Source: Chlorokybus atmophyticus (Eukaryota; Streptophyta; Chlorokybophyceae; Chlorokybales; Chlorokybaceae). From it: a stretch of DNA of 42,692 bases. Each line of letters starts with the position of its first letter. The first letter of the stretch is position 1. Of the stretch, positions 11,230 to 23,089 are shown one piece after another. The DNA is taken from the NCBI GenBank assembly GCA_009103225.1, contig RHPI01000330.1:81347-124038 (forward strand), read 5' to 3'. The notes under the pieces are model-generated. The model saw only the letters and a program-made list of their open reading frames with translations. It was not told where the DNA came from and did not search any database. The position numbers and the translations under genes were made by a program.

Positions 11230-14200
11230 ATGGAGGCGACCTACGACAAGGGGCAGATTGCAAAGCTGGACACCGACAACTACAACACATGGTGCGTGGA
11301 GATGAAGGCCTTGCTCATCCACAAGAAGGTGTGGAAGTACGTTGATCCGAAGGCACCACCACCAACACCAGGAGCGAACACTGTGTGGTCAGAGCATTCA
11401 GCAGAAGCACACTCTTTGCTTGTGTTGAACAGCAAACCGCATCACTTTCCCATGCTCACTGCATGTGAAGATGGTAGACAAGCTTGGGAAAAGCTATCAG
11501 CCGTTTTCAGAGCTAAGAACAATGCCAGAAAGTTGCATCTACGCAAGCAGCTCAGCGCACTCAGGAAGGAGGCAGCGGAACCCATCACCAAGTATGTTGC
11601 GCGCGCGAGAGAGCTGTGGGCGGACCTCATCAACGTCGGCCACAACATGGGGGAGACGGAGGTAGTGCTGGCCATTGTTGCAGGGCTACCAGCAGAGAAC
11701 GAGGTCGTCGCAACCCTGCTGGAGACGTCATCGTCGAAGTTGACATTGGACGATGTGCTACCGAAGCTGCTCACCGTGGAGCAGAGGGTTGTGATAAAGG
11801 ACGAGCAAGCGGATGCCGTCGCCTTCTACACCGGCAAGCATGCAAAGAAGAGCAACCATGAAAAGAAGTACAAGGGCAACAAGCCAGGCAATCCTCGTCA
11901 CAAAGACCTCACATGCCACTGGTGTGGTTGGAAGGGGCACATTGTAAAGGACTGTAGGAAGAAACAACAGGGGCAACTTAGAGCAAGCACCAGCAACAGC
12001 GGCAACGAGCACCAACACAAGGAGAAACATGTCGCCTTCACTGCATCCAGTTCGAGGGCGAGCACAGCTTTCTGGGTGGTGGACTCTGGCTGCGATCGTC
12101 ATCTCACAACAAACAAGGAGATGATGGAGGGCTACAGGAAGCTGACGTCTGCAATCAAGGTGGCGGGCTTCGGTGGCGAAGTACTGATGGCTGAGGGAGT
12201 TGGCAACGTACGACTCCAGTGCAAGGTTGGTAACACACTACGCGAGGTATTGTTACGCAACGTCCTGCATGTTCCTAAGGCTATTGCGAGTCTATTCTCT
12301 GTGAGGGTTGCGGAGCGCTTAGGCGCGGAGATCCTATTTCGGAAGGGTGGCTGCTCAATCATCCTTGATGGGGTCGTGCACATGGTTAGAATCGCTGATC
12401 CGGGAGGGCTCTACCACGTGAAGCACCCTCAGGACATTGACATTCAAGCCATGATGGTGAAGGACAAGGAGTCGCCAACATTGTGGCATCGAAGGTTCGG
12501 GCATCTCAGCTACGTCAACCTCACTCGCCTTGTTGCTGAGAAGATGGTCAAGGGCATCCATCTCAGCACTGAAGAACTCAAGAATGCATCAGGTGCACTT
12601 TGTGAACCATGCCTGGTTGCAAAGCAGCATGCTATGCCATTCTCATCATCCTCTTCAAGCAGTCAGCATCCTTGCGAGCTTGTGCACATGGATGTCTGTG
12701 GCCTTATGCGCATTGTGGCGAAGGGAGGAATCAGGTACTTCGCTACATTCCTCGACGACTGCAGCAAGCTATCCGTCATCTTTCCATTGACACTGAAGTC
12801 AAAAGTTGCTGGAGCTGTGCGCACAGTTGTGGCCTTGTTGGAGACCCAGTCTGGCAACAAGATGAAGGCAATGAGGAGTGATCGAGGAGGGGAGTACATC
12901 AACAAGGAGTTGAAGGAGTTCTTCGCCAGCAAGGGCATACGCCACGAGACAACCGCACCCTACACCCCGCAGCAGAATGGAGCAGCTGAACGCCTCAACA
13001 GGACACTCATGGAGCGTGTTCGAGCCATGCTCAACGACACAAAGATGGATGATAGTCTGTGGAAGGAGGCGGTACTCACTGCCAAGTACATCCGCAACAG
13101 GTCTCCGGTGAGCTCAGAGCAGAAGACTCCGTGGGAGCACTTCTATGGAGCCACACCAGATGTGAGTGATATACGTGTGTTTGGATGCACGGCATATGCA
13201 CTAGTGCCTAAACAGCTCAGGCACAAGCTGGAGCCGGTCAGCAAGAAGGGCATCTTCGTTGGCTATGAACCGGGTTCCAAGGCTTATAGGATCTTGCTCG
13301 AGGACACTCAGAAGATCATTGTAAGCAGAGAGGTGGTTTTTCACGAGGGATTATCACAACCAGAAGCAGGCTTCTTTCCTGAAGATGAAGCACAGCCGGA
13401 GCATCCTGAAACAGTGGAGGCTACAGGCAAGGCCATCATCAACAACAAGGGTGAGCAGGACTCAGCTGTAGCAGGCCAAGAGGAGCCGTACCAACAGCAG
13501 GAGCACGCAGCTCGGAGATACCCAGTGAGGGAGAGAAAGACACCTGACTTCTTATACAAGGCACACGTCGCCAGTATGCACAATGAGGAGCTAAGCACCT
13601 ACGAGGAGGCATTGTTAGCACCAGATGCGGAGCAATGGCAGCGTGCTATGGACGAGGAGATTGCGTCACTCCATGGCAACAACACTTGGTCACTGGAGCA
13701 GATTCCGCCAGGAGTAAAGACCATTCCAGTGAAATGGGTCTTCAAGGTGAAGCGTGATGGTCACGGCAACATTGAGCGCTACAAGGCAAGATCGGTGGCA
13801 AAGGGGTTCTTGCAGCAGGAAGGTGTGGACTTTAACGAAGTGTTTGCACCTGCAAGTAAGCATACCACCTTCCGTGCACTGCTAGCTATGGTTGCTGCTG
13901 AAGACCTAGAGCTGCATCACCTGGATGTGAAGACTGCCTTCCTCTACGGAGAGCTGGAGGAGGAGATCTTCATCGAGCAACCACCTGGATATGAAGAAGG
14001 GGAGAGAGGCACAGCGTGCAAGCTGATCAAGGCACTGTACGGGCTGCGACAGGCACCGCGTATGTGGCACATCAAGCTCACCAAGGAGCTGGAGGCACTT
14101 GGCTTCACCGCATCCTCTGCAGACCCTGGGCTCTTCATCCATGCAGACAACAAGGTCTGGCTGCTCGTGTATGTTGATGATATCATCATCACCGCCAGGC

Positions 14201-15118
14201 AGGTGCACCACCTGCAAGAGAAGAAACTTGCTCTACAGCAAGCATTCTCAGTTCGTGATCTTGGAGAGGCCAAGTGGTTCCTTGGCATGGTGATTGAGCG
14301 CGACAGGGCGGCTCGCACAATCAAGATCAGTCAGGAGCAGATGGTGAGAAGACTCGTCACCAAGTTTGGGCTCACTGAAGCGAAGACCAAGACCACACCG
14401 TTGGCACTTGGCACTGCCCTCATCAAGGCAAAGGATGAGGAGGTACTCGACAAGGCTCAGTATTCATATGGTGAGCTGGTAGGCAGCATGCTCTATCTGG
14501 CAGTGTGCACACGTCCCGATGTTGCACATGCTGTGGGAGTACTTGCTCGCTACATGTCTGCACCGAGCATGGAGCACTGGAGAGCAGCAAAGGGAGTACT
14601 ACGCTATGTTGCTGGGAGCGCAACAGTTGGCATCAAGTTTGGGAGCGGGAGCACTAAGTTGGAGGGCTACTGCGACTCGGATCTTGCTGATGACCAACAG
14701 CAGGAGGTCCACTACAGGCTACGTCTTCAAGCTGAACGGAGGCATGGTGAGCTGGAACAGCAGGCTGCAGCCAACAACAGCAGCATTTACATCAGAGGCT
14801 GAGTACATGGCAGCGGCAGCAGCAGTGAAGGAGGCACTCTGGCTTCGCAAGCTCATGGCAGACTTGGAGCACCCCATGGCGTGCATCGTCATCAACTGTG
14901 ACAACCAAGGAGCCATCAAGTTGTTGAAGCACCCTATCGCCTCGGCAAGGACGAAGCACATTGATGTCATGCATCACTTTGTGCGTGACAGAGTCACAAG
15001 GAAGGAGGTGGAGTTCCAGTACTGCAACACTGAGGGCATGCTGGCGGACTTCATGACAAAGCCATTGTCACCGCTCAAGTTCAAGACTTGTTGCGCAGGA
15101 CTTGGCATCTGTGTTTGA
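11230..15118 (+). pseudogene. copia 1 gag-pol, frameshifted in RNase H
   Basis: The ATG at 11230 begins MEATYDKG. Domains in order are gag, a CCHC knuckle (CHWCGWKGHIVKDC), aspartic protease (VVDSGCDRH), the pre-integrase HxxxH region (LWHRRFGHLS), integrase with HMDVCG and the NGAAERLNRT region, RT with YVDDIIIT, and RNase H. A two-base loss near 14694, compared with copia 2, shifts the frame inside RNase H. The rest of RNase H continues in another frame to 15118. Transcription would start in the 5' LTR or the internal partial LTR. It is otherwise close to copia 2. Confidence 0.93.
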
Positions 15119-15160
15119 CTACAGGAGCAAGCGTTGGAGGTCAAGCTGCTCGCGTGGGAG

Positions 15161-15585
15161 TGTTGAGAGTCATTCCTACATACGATCAGCATCGACCCTC
15201 CACACAGGAGTAGAAGGTCGTAAGGATGAGCACTAGGTCCGGACTTAGCAAGATAGCGTCGTCGGACCAGACTCCGGACTCCAGACTGGAGCCTTACTAA
15301 CTGCTTCGTATCTCCGCGTATACTTACTCATATTAGGCGTGTAAGAGCTTGTTGAAAAGCTCTGGTTGTAAGGAAGACAACACCGCTTAGAGCGCGTCAA
15401 AAGGCTGAGTACAGCTTACGCAGTGGTTGCAAACGTAGACGTGTGTGTAACTGGCTGGTATAAGAACCAGTGGACAAGTTGTAATAGATGAATGTGATGT
15501 GACTTGTGTATGCTCTGGTGGCGGTAGCTCTGTTTCTGTGTGTCTATGCTTGCCTCAACTACATGTGCATGCTAGTCCTTCAACA
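15161..15585 (+). repeat. 3' LTR of copia 1
   Basis: This 425-bp LTR begins tgttgagagtcattcc and ends cttcaaca. It is followed by the GAACC target duplication. The bases just before it (cgcgtgggag) are a weak polypurine tract at best. Confidence 0.93.
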
Positions 15586-16078
15586 GAACCTTCTCTCAAC
15601 TCATGTCCGCGCCTGAACCTTCTCGAGTCTTTGCCTGGAACCTTCTGGCGGCTATTCCTATGTAGAGGGCAAGCTGACCGATTGACCTATTGACCTGAAT
15701 GTAGGAATATCCTCAACACGGAGCTGGAGCCTCTAGTGTTTGGGGAAGGCATAGAGCTCCGCATGTCCGGAGGTCAGTTGTTTTCTGTGAAGGTTTGCTC
15801 TGAATGCCTTGTGTGTAGATCGGTAACTGTTCAGGTGAAACTAGCCCGTATTCATGCATATAGCAAGCTTTGCTAGCCCTCAAGGTGTTGTTGCTGCTGG
15901 TCAGTGTTGCTATTGTTGCAAGTCAGTTGATATCACGCTACTTGCCGAGTTGTCACGTTACTTGACATAGATGGCTTGCTGTTCAGCTGAATTCAGCTAG
16001 TCTTCATGTATATCCAGCTGTTTTTACTACTGGTTAGTGGTGCCACTGTTGGTCAGTTACTGTTTGTCAAGCTGGAAC
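15586..16078. other. Y-A intron sequence right of the copia insertion
   Basis: No gene is seen. Repeated tcagttg/gtcagt words give a low-complexity feel. The start (gaacc, then ttctctcaactcatgtccgc) resembles the left flank, which carries catgtccgcgcc and gcctggaacc, so the target may itself have been a small repeat. Confidence 0.4.
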
Positions 16079-16365
16079 ACTGGACAGTGCCTATGAGTCC
16101 TTAGGTCTCAGCAATGGATTGCATAAGTCGTAGACACTGGACAGTGCCTATGAGTCCTTGGGTCTCAGCAATGGAACGCATACGTCGTAGACGTTGACAA
16201 CAGTGCCTATGAGCACTTAGAAGCAATGGATTGCATATCTCGTAGACACTGGACAGTGTCTATAAGTCTTTAAGTCACAGCAATGGAGTGCATAAGTCGT
16301 AGACACTAGACAGTGCCTATGAGTCCCACGGTCTCAGCTATGAAAATGCATAAGTCGTAGAGTAT
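16079..16365 (+). repeat. 57-bp tandem repeat, about five units, upstream of Y-A exon 2
   Basis: Units start at 16079, 16136, about 16193, 16248 and 16305. Each has a variant of actggacagtgcctatgag and ends near gtcgtagac. The words cctatgag and gtagac are variants of the motif scattered through module A spacers. Module B has a different tandem array just upstream of Y-B. Confidence 0.85.
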
Positions 16366-18487
16366 CTTGGACGGTGCCAGCTTATGAGACCAAAGCAGCT
16401 TTTTGGACATGTGGACATCCTTATAACTTTTGCTTGGCAGAGCACATCTGGGCATATTTTCATACAACGCCAATGGACTTATCGGAGGGGCGTTAAAGAA
16501 GAACGAGGTGAACGCCAAGGACAATCCAGGGAGCAGCGGGTCCAGCTCCATGCGCATGCTCGAGAAGCAGCGTGAACTGCCAAACACGGCACAGCTGCTC
16601 GCCGCCGGTCTGCAGGGTGGGGCACAGTTTTCAGCCCTGACGACTACAGCCCTTCGCAGACGGTCGTTCTGTGGTGCCCCTTGAGCGACGGGCCCCTTCC
16701 AGATGACGTGCTGCGGGCTACTTGGCTCAAATTCAGGTAAGGACTGTGTGCGCGCATGTATGATTGCAACCCTGAACTATGACAACTCCACTAGAAGTGA
16801 AGCAAGCTGAATGTACAGCTGTTGTGTTGTGTTATCTAACACGATGCCTGTTCATGAGGTGCAGACATGCAGACGATTACAACCGAGACAAAGTCTTTGA
16901 CGTCGATGTGCAATCCTCAAGTCGTGAAGACCCATGTGTGCCCGTGGCCATTGCCACCATCCTTGAGATTGCTGAGGTGGATGAGTTCTGCCGCACATAC
17001 AGCGTGCAGATCATTAATTGGCTGCCAGTGTTTTGTGTGGAGGACGACAGCGTGCGGCCGTTTATACCTATCAGGTCGCAAAGGCTCATGCATGGCAAGA
17101 CACCGGATCATTACACGCGCGCCGAGATGGAGGTAAGTTGGTGATTGTCAGTCACGCACAGTCTATGCTTTTGTCACTGCATATCATCAAGTGCGAGACA
17201 TGCGTCGCGTGTAGCTGGCTAAAGTGTGCACATGTGAACCGCCTATGACACTGACAATTAATGGAGTGCAGAGCGTGACGATTGAGTGGCCACTTATGTT
17301 CATGAGCCAGATGGGCACCTGCGTCTGTGAAAACGGTGAATGCAGCTTCAATACGCACGTCCTGATGGGGGAATGCCAGGCGAGAGTATTTGAAGAACTG
17401 AACACCAATGCGCAGCAAGACGATCAGGTTTGTCAGCTATGTGCGCGCAATTTCTTGTTTCAAGTGCTTGCTGGTTGTGCTGATGATGTGCCCATGCAGG
17501 ACCGCGAGGTTTCAGTGGATGATGAGAAGCTGGAGATGCTGGCGGCTATGTGCAGTGGCACTGAGCAAACACCTAATAGGGCGCAGGTTGGCCGGCAATG
17601 GGAATTCTGGCGGAAGAAGCAGGTGGCGCTGATGGAGAGCGTGGCACCTCTTCCCTTTCGAGACCAAGCCCGGATGGACATCATTACAACACAGCGTATC
17701 ATGCAAGCGGTTGTGCAGTTTGCAATGAAGAAGAAGTGGCCGGGCGAAGACCCAACGCAGGGTGGTCAGCTGGGCTGGATAAACACGAGAAAACGGCCAG
17801 GTATGTTTTGAGCTTATAGACCGCTCATAGGCTTGGTAGCTGTGACCAATGCACAGTGTCACAATGCAGTTTATAGGGTATGCTCGTAAGCTGGTAAGCT
17901 GTAAGCTAATAGTGCCATGTACGAGCAGTCTGTTCTCTGTGTATGTGATTTTACACATTCGCCACTCATTGTGAATGCAGGCATGCCGGATGAAAGTGAA
18001 ACGCCTGAGCCCAAGAGGTTCCGCTTCATGGGGCGATGGGAGCCATCAGGACGGCATCCTCCAAATGGTAGGTATCAGAGATGTGCAAAGTTGCAACTGT
18101 TGCATGTTGCTACTGTCACGTGTCTATTCTTTAAGAAATGTACATTGTGTTCAACAGTTGCGGTGTTGCTCATATGCAGTGTGCGCGCGCAGTGTCTACG
18201 ACAATCTGTTGTTGGCGCACGCGGCGTGCACTCGTTCATCTGAAAGGCCGTCTACAATTGCAAGTATGGAGCAGAGTATGGAATGAAGGAACGTGTGCGT
18301 GCAGTGCCGAGATCACGTGGTGTGCGCAGCATGCGCTCAGTCTCATCATAGGCAGGCTATGAGCGCTGGTGATCTTAGTAGCTATGAAAACACTGCTGTA
18401 GTTAGCATAGATGTTTGACACTTTGCAGGTCTCGCTGATTGCCAGACACGCATTATATAATAGAATGGGTTACCGTGAATTGCTGGT

Positions 18488-18870
18488 GCATGGGTCATAG
18501 ACCAGCATTGGTGTCGGATGTCAGCGGGTGTCGTGCACCAATGCTGGTCCCTGGATGCAAGCATGGACCAATGTAGTGAGATTCGGCTGGTGCAAAGAAA
18601 TGGTTGGGTGTGGACCAGGCATGGTCCCGCCAGCAGAGCCATGGTTGGTCCCACTAGTCGGAACCATCCTTGCAGACCATCTGGGCTAGACATTAAGATA
18701 CAAGTAGACCATGCATGGTCCCACAGTGCGAACCAAGGATGGTCCTGCTACTCGGGACCAGTAGTGGTGATGCTTTTGACAAAACTGTACGAAGAGCGGA
18801 CCATCCTTGGTGCATGCAGCAACACGCATGGCAGACCAGCATTGGTCCCATTGCGCTCGTCATGATAACA
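18488..18870. repeat. Palindrome array, right flank of module A
   Basis: At least eight near-palindromes of the form SACCA-N4-TGGTS occur, for example ggaccaggcatggtcc (about 18612), gaccatgcatggtcc (about 18707) and ggaccatccttggtgc (about 18799). Spacers are of irregular length. There is no gene. Confidence 0.75.
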
Positions 18871-18880
18871 GCAACCCGGG

Positions 18881-19045
18881 CTGGCCCGGTTTTTTTGGGG
18901 ACCGTGGGACAATTACGTACTGTTTGGACCAGCCCTGGTCCCCGCGTGCAGACCAAGGCGGGCGACCCTGATCCGGACCCCAAGCCGCCCAAGCGTTTTG
19001 GCCCTGGTCCATACGTGCGGACCAGGGCTGGTCCATGGAAAAAAT
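18881..19045 (+). repeat. 162-bp repeat, right copy flanking module A
   Basis: This is a near-identical direct copy of 1481-1642, about 17.4 kb away, lying beyond the last Y-A exon and next to a palindrome array. Confidence 0.85.
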
Positions 19046-19689
19046 TCCGTGTGCAGCCTTCGGCTCCCAACAAGAGTAGCTGAGTGCCTTCCTTCGCTTG
19101 GTAATGCGTGCATTTGAAGAGGTTGAAGGGGACACTCTGATGTTCGCATCAAATGCCTGAGGCATCATCGACACAATTATCGGATCCTTAAGACAACAGA
19201 TGCTGAGAGTCATTGATCAAATGCCCATGCCTCGAGTCAATGAGTTCCATGACCACTACCATCAGCCTACTGCCACGTGGGACGCTACGCTGGTCACCGA
19301 AGCCGCTCACGCACTCCGCTTCAATTCTTGGCTTGGGAGAACTAGACAAGCGCGCCTACCCTCGCCAAGCAGCTGGAGGGCCCGGCCCACACCGACGAAA
19401 CAAAGGCCATCCATTGCCGTCATTAGCAGCTGGTGGAGCATGATCATCCCAGCCACCATCACAACCGGGTGGCGCGCCCGGCGCTGGTTCGCCACAGCAA
19501 CCATCATCAAGTGGATCATCAGACATAGGCAAGCGCACAGCCATGGCAGCACATCGCACCATTGCCTTTGCCTCCACACCATTCTCTGCCTCCGCACCGC
19601 ACCGTGCTCATGATCGACTTAGCGTTTCAGCTGACGATGTAATTATTGCCAACCAAGGCAAGCACGTGCACTCGTCGATGGCAGAGCAC

Positions 19690-19900
19690 CAAAGAGAGTA
19701 CCGCTGGACACTGGCGCACAGCCCGTGATCATAGGCAAGCACCTCACGCGCACCCTCGGCATCACAACAACTGACCTGCGCCCATACCCGTACTCTCTCA
19801 GCATTCTGCTCGAAACTGAGCAGCAAGCACTTGGCATCATAGTGCGTGCCATCCCCATTACCCTGGTAGGACTCGACCCTGCTCACACCACCTCGATGGA
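19690..19900 (+). pseudogene. gypsy aspartic protease remnant
   Basis: The active-site motif PLDTGAQPVIIG is read at 19701-19736 (LDTGA at 19704-19718). It is followed by a protease-like stretch with LGIT and IVRAIPI. The family uses two such Asp-containing subunits as a dimer to process the polyprotein. Stops follow, so the domain is dead. Confidence 0.7.
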
Positions 19901-20694
19901 CTGACACTGTGTGGTTATGGGCTCCCGTAATTATAACTTGGTCCTCCGGCAGGAGTTCAAATTTCATGTTGGCATCGAGGTGCTGGCTAGATATACTAGT
20001 TTCGGCCCACCTGGTACATCGGCAGCAGCATCGCTGCAAAACTCCATGTCACCATAGTTGTGACAGACCGCGCCAACACATGCATTGCATCGGTAACAGT
20101 CCGCGTCGAAGGCTTTGACCGCATCCCTTTCAACGATGCCCAGCAACCAGCCGGTGTCAAGGTGGCTCTGTAGGACCCCACGCATTGCCGACAGCAAGCC
20201 GTCATCACTGCCAACTCCCAGCTGCACACACGATGCTTCCCAAAGTTCTTAGCCTATCGCGATTTAAGGTGGGTACGCGAACAGCATCGTGTGACTACCG
20301 GCATGGTAGAGTTCCACACATTCAGGCATAGACTAGCATCACACCGTTTGAACTCTTTGATACCATTGGCAGTGACCTCACCGCTGTCCTCAACGCAAGC
20401 ATCACGGTCAATCAGTAATATTGCGACCCTGAACACACGCGCAGACCGCGCCGAAGCACCACCTCCAATTATTGCATAAACACTACCGCGAGCAACTGCC
20501 ACTATCCGCACTCAATGGCAGCCTCCGCGCTCTGCCGCAGAACATCCGCCTCATCTCAAAGGATCATTCGCTCTCGCTTGGCAACATAGACTTGCTTATT
20601 GCAGGCTGAGAATGTTAAGGCCATTGCAGAGTTGGAATTAGGGTTGAAGGATCCGCGCTCCACGTTGTTCCGAGAGCTGCTGTTTGTCATCACT

Positions 20695-22206
20695 GATAAG
20701 ATTGGCCCCCCAACAGTCTCGCTTTGACCACAACTTCATTGGAGATTTAGCCATGACTTAATTGAGTATCTTCTAGCAACCGAAGTACTGGTTTCTACCT
20801 CTTTTCCTACCTTAGTCACAACTTGGTTCGGTATTCAGCAACCATAAAGGTGCAGTAGATGGCGTGCATTGTTTGCAGTATCGTACCGTCTTTTCTTGAA
20901 CTTGAAATTACTACTAGTCACATCCCAAATTAATGTCTGGTTAAATCACACGTTGAGGAGATTCAAATCGATGCGCGATATGACCAGATATATTATGGCC
21001 GCAGGTCGTCAAAAAATGGAAAATGTCGCACTGGTAGGCAGGTCACTATGGCATCGCCGAGTCTCAAACATGTGTGGGTAAGACGGCCGGATTTGCAAGT
21101 AACGCCTTACGACTTTCTCACTGACCAAGTCGACTATGATAGCACAAACACACGGCCGATTGCTTTCAAACATATTATAAAATATAGCTGCCTCAATTAT
21201 CACGTGATGCACTTTATTTCTCACGCACCAACCGCTGCAGCGGTAGCCACTACTGCCCGGCGGTAGGTACATTTAGCTAGACATATATGTATGTATACAT
21301 ATACTAACTACGCGGTACATGTACGTATAGATATACCTATGATATATATAGACATGTATATATATATTTATATACATATATCGCCTTTGATATTGTTTTA
21401 TATATGTGTACACATATAGGATGTATATACATGCATGGTACCGGTAGCTTCAATATGTGGGTGACTTGGGGATAACAACTTTGTGCAACCTGCCATGTAA
21501 CCAATTATACTGCTAGCTTCGGCGGCAGATATTTGCATTAAGCTGCCTGCGTCACCTACGTGAGTAAGGTTGGTGGCGGTGAGTTGAGGAAGCTTTAAAT
21601 ATGTCACGTAAGTGAAATGAGTCATGTGCAGTACTTTTTGATGTTATATATGCTTAGCAGCCTGCTCGCAGGCCGCGGGGCAAACCATATATAGGCCGCG
21701 GGGTTAAACTTGGCAATGATGACGTTGTAAAGTTATTAGGGTTTGTAACAGTGCAACGTAATGATTGTGACACACACCTTGCTAAGTATACATTCTCATA
21801 TCATTAACGGAACCAGTGACAACGCTAATGAAGATGTGTACATCTTTGCATGCAACGTCAATGTATTGTAAACTTGTCGCGGCCCCAGTTGCATTGGGGA
21901 TTTAAGCATTGTTAATCAACTGGGCACAACTGTAACCATTCACACAAGTCTTTCCCGCGACCTTAACCCTTGCTGGTTGTAACGCTGAATCCTTAAATGT
22001 GTTAAGGATTCGATACATACATTGTCGCCGGTTGATTGCCGGTTTGTGACAAGTCGTGACAAAGTCACAATTCACACAACTTTATTCAAGAATCCGCCAA
22101 AATCTGCCCGAATCCTCAACAAAGAATGCGCCAAAGCCTTAATAAAGTTATAGATCTAGCCATAACTGAAAAATTCCATTTCTACCGTTGCATTCACCTT
22201 CTGCAA
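20695..22206. other. About 1.5-kb insertion splitting the methyltransferase
   Basis: The heptamer CATCACT occurs at 20688-20694 and again at 22207-22213, just where methyltransferase homology stops and resumes. It could be a target-site duplication. The inside has no convincing ORF and no terminal inverted repeats that I can see. It includes the AT-rich tract at 21270-21425. The class is unknown. Confidence 0.45.
21270..21425. repeat. AT-rich TATATA/TACATA tract
   Basis: Dense tatata, gtatac and catata words form a low-complexity, strand-symmetric stretch. Its base composition is unlike the rest of the window. No gene. Confidence 0.8.
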
Positions 22207-23089
22207 CATCACTAGGTTGCCAAACCATTGGCCTACATTTTGGAGAATGTTTAATCTGAGGATGACAACCTGCTCAATGTGAGGGAGAACTTCCACCACA
22301 TCTGCTCTATGCTGGAACACCTTGTGCGCATCAACGCAGCACATCACGGGGCACGCACCAAGTGGACGAACCTGACTACTGTGGCAGAATTGTTCACTGT
22401 GGAATACTGGTTTCGCACACGACCTTACATTAGATGCTATTCTTGACTTTGATCGCAAAGCACAACCGGTCACTCGTCTTGACCACGCACGCTTCTATCC
22501 ATGCACCCAGCCCGACCAACCTCGCGCACTGCCCACATTGATGTCATACCCTGGCTCCTTCTACGCCTTCCACAATGGAGGGGAGGGCATGGTATGGGAC
22601 AGCACCACATGTCGGCTAGAAGAAATCGAGCGCGAACACGCCATGGGTTTCTGCCCAGACATTGTTTTTGCTCCCAACCTTAGCAACAATTACCAACGAC
22701 AGCTGCGAGGTCGCGCCATGGATCTAACTAGCATAGTGTGGTTACTTGAGACGTGTTTCGCCATGCAAGATCGTTATATGTCTCCTGAGGACTTTAAACA
22801 CATGACTGAGGGGTGGATCAATCGCCTTTAACACGTCTCTGCTTACACAGCACTCAAGACTGCTCGCATAAACAAGCACGCAGCAGTCACGGTTGAAGAC
22901 ATCCCCGGGGTTATGGTGTGATCCCAATAAGTGGCACTGGCCTTTACGGGGATGTCTTCAACCGTACACCATAAGCCCCCTCGCCACCAAAACCACTCGT
23001 AATTAGCTGGAGGCCTTGTTGAGCAGGTGGAGAGCACAATTTAGCTTCAACGTCAAGGAATTGGGCAAGTGTTCTGTCTCTCGATATTG

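Larger units (their letters stand above)
9776..15590 (+). mobile_element. Ty1/copia LTR retrotransposon 1 with target-site duplication
   Basis: LTRs lie at 9781-10211 and 15161-15585. They start tgttgaga and end caaca (mutated to caata in the 5' copy). A perfect 5-bp target duplication GAACC is present at 9776-9780 and 15586-15590. Unusually, the interior holds a partial gag, then a partial LTR (10958-11101), then a second primer site and a full gag-pol. The two LTRs differ at roughly ten sites plus a short insertion, so the insertion is older than element 2. RNase H is frameshifted, so the copy is not autonomous. Confidence 0.95.
9128..18460 (+). pseudogene. Gene Y, module A copy, with copia in its first intron
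   Basis: The gene is deduced from alignment with Y-B. Exon 1 is 9128-9403, with ATG at 9128. It shares a pattern with Y-B near 37414-37700: a basic helical stretch with HVRNMDKF--KLKQW, then a LE--CEELE heptad-like end. Later exons are about 16441-16736, 16865-17132, 17272-17427, 17500-17800, 17981-18067 and possibly 18429-18460 (TAA stop). Matching features with Y-B include AGWG--FS, RATWLK, KVFDV, EWP-MF, a C-x-C cysteine cluster, PLPF-D--RM and a KKKW motif. Intron phases agree between the copies. An in-frame TGA at 16573 and the TGA ending exon 1 suggest decay. The function is unknown. Confidence 0.65.
20350..22930 (+). pseudogene. C5-cytosine DNA methyltransferase domain inside gypsy pol
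   Basis: Motifs in order, spread over several frames: motif I-like ELFDTIGSDLTAVL at 20350-20391; GNIDLLIAG then a motif IV region in which the catalytic Cys (tgt, 20613-20615) survives but the neighbouring Trp and Gln codons read TGA and TAA; LKDPRSTLFRELLFVIT at 20644-20694; motif VI PLAYILENV (ENV at 22243-22251); motif VIII RTKWTNL at 22354-22374; and a motif IX/X-like end EEIEREHAMGF followed by R-MDL-S-VWLLE near 22615-22755. The order and spacing fit a C5 methyltransferase. About 1.5 kb of foreign DNA separates motifs IV and VI. Sitting between protease and RT, it belongs to the retroelement polyprotein. It is inactive here. Confidence 0.75.

Noticed and set aside
1481-19045. The 162-bp pair as terminal inverted repeats of a transposon
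   Set aside because: The two copies are in direct, not inverted, orientation, and I could find no target duplication next to them. I keep them only as flanking direct repeats.
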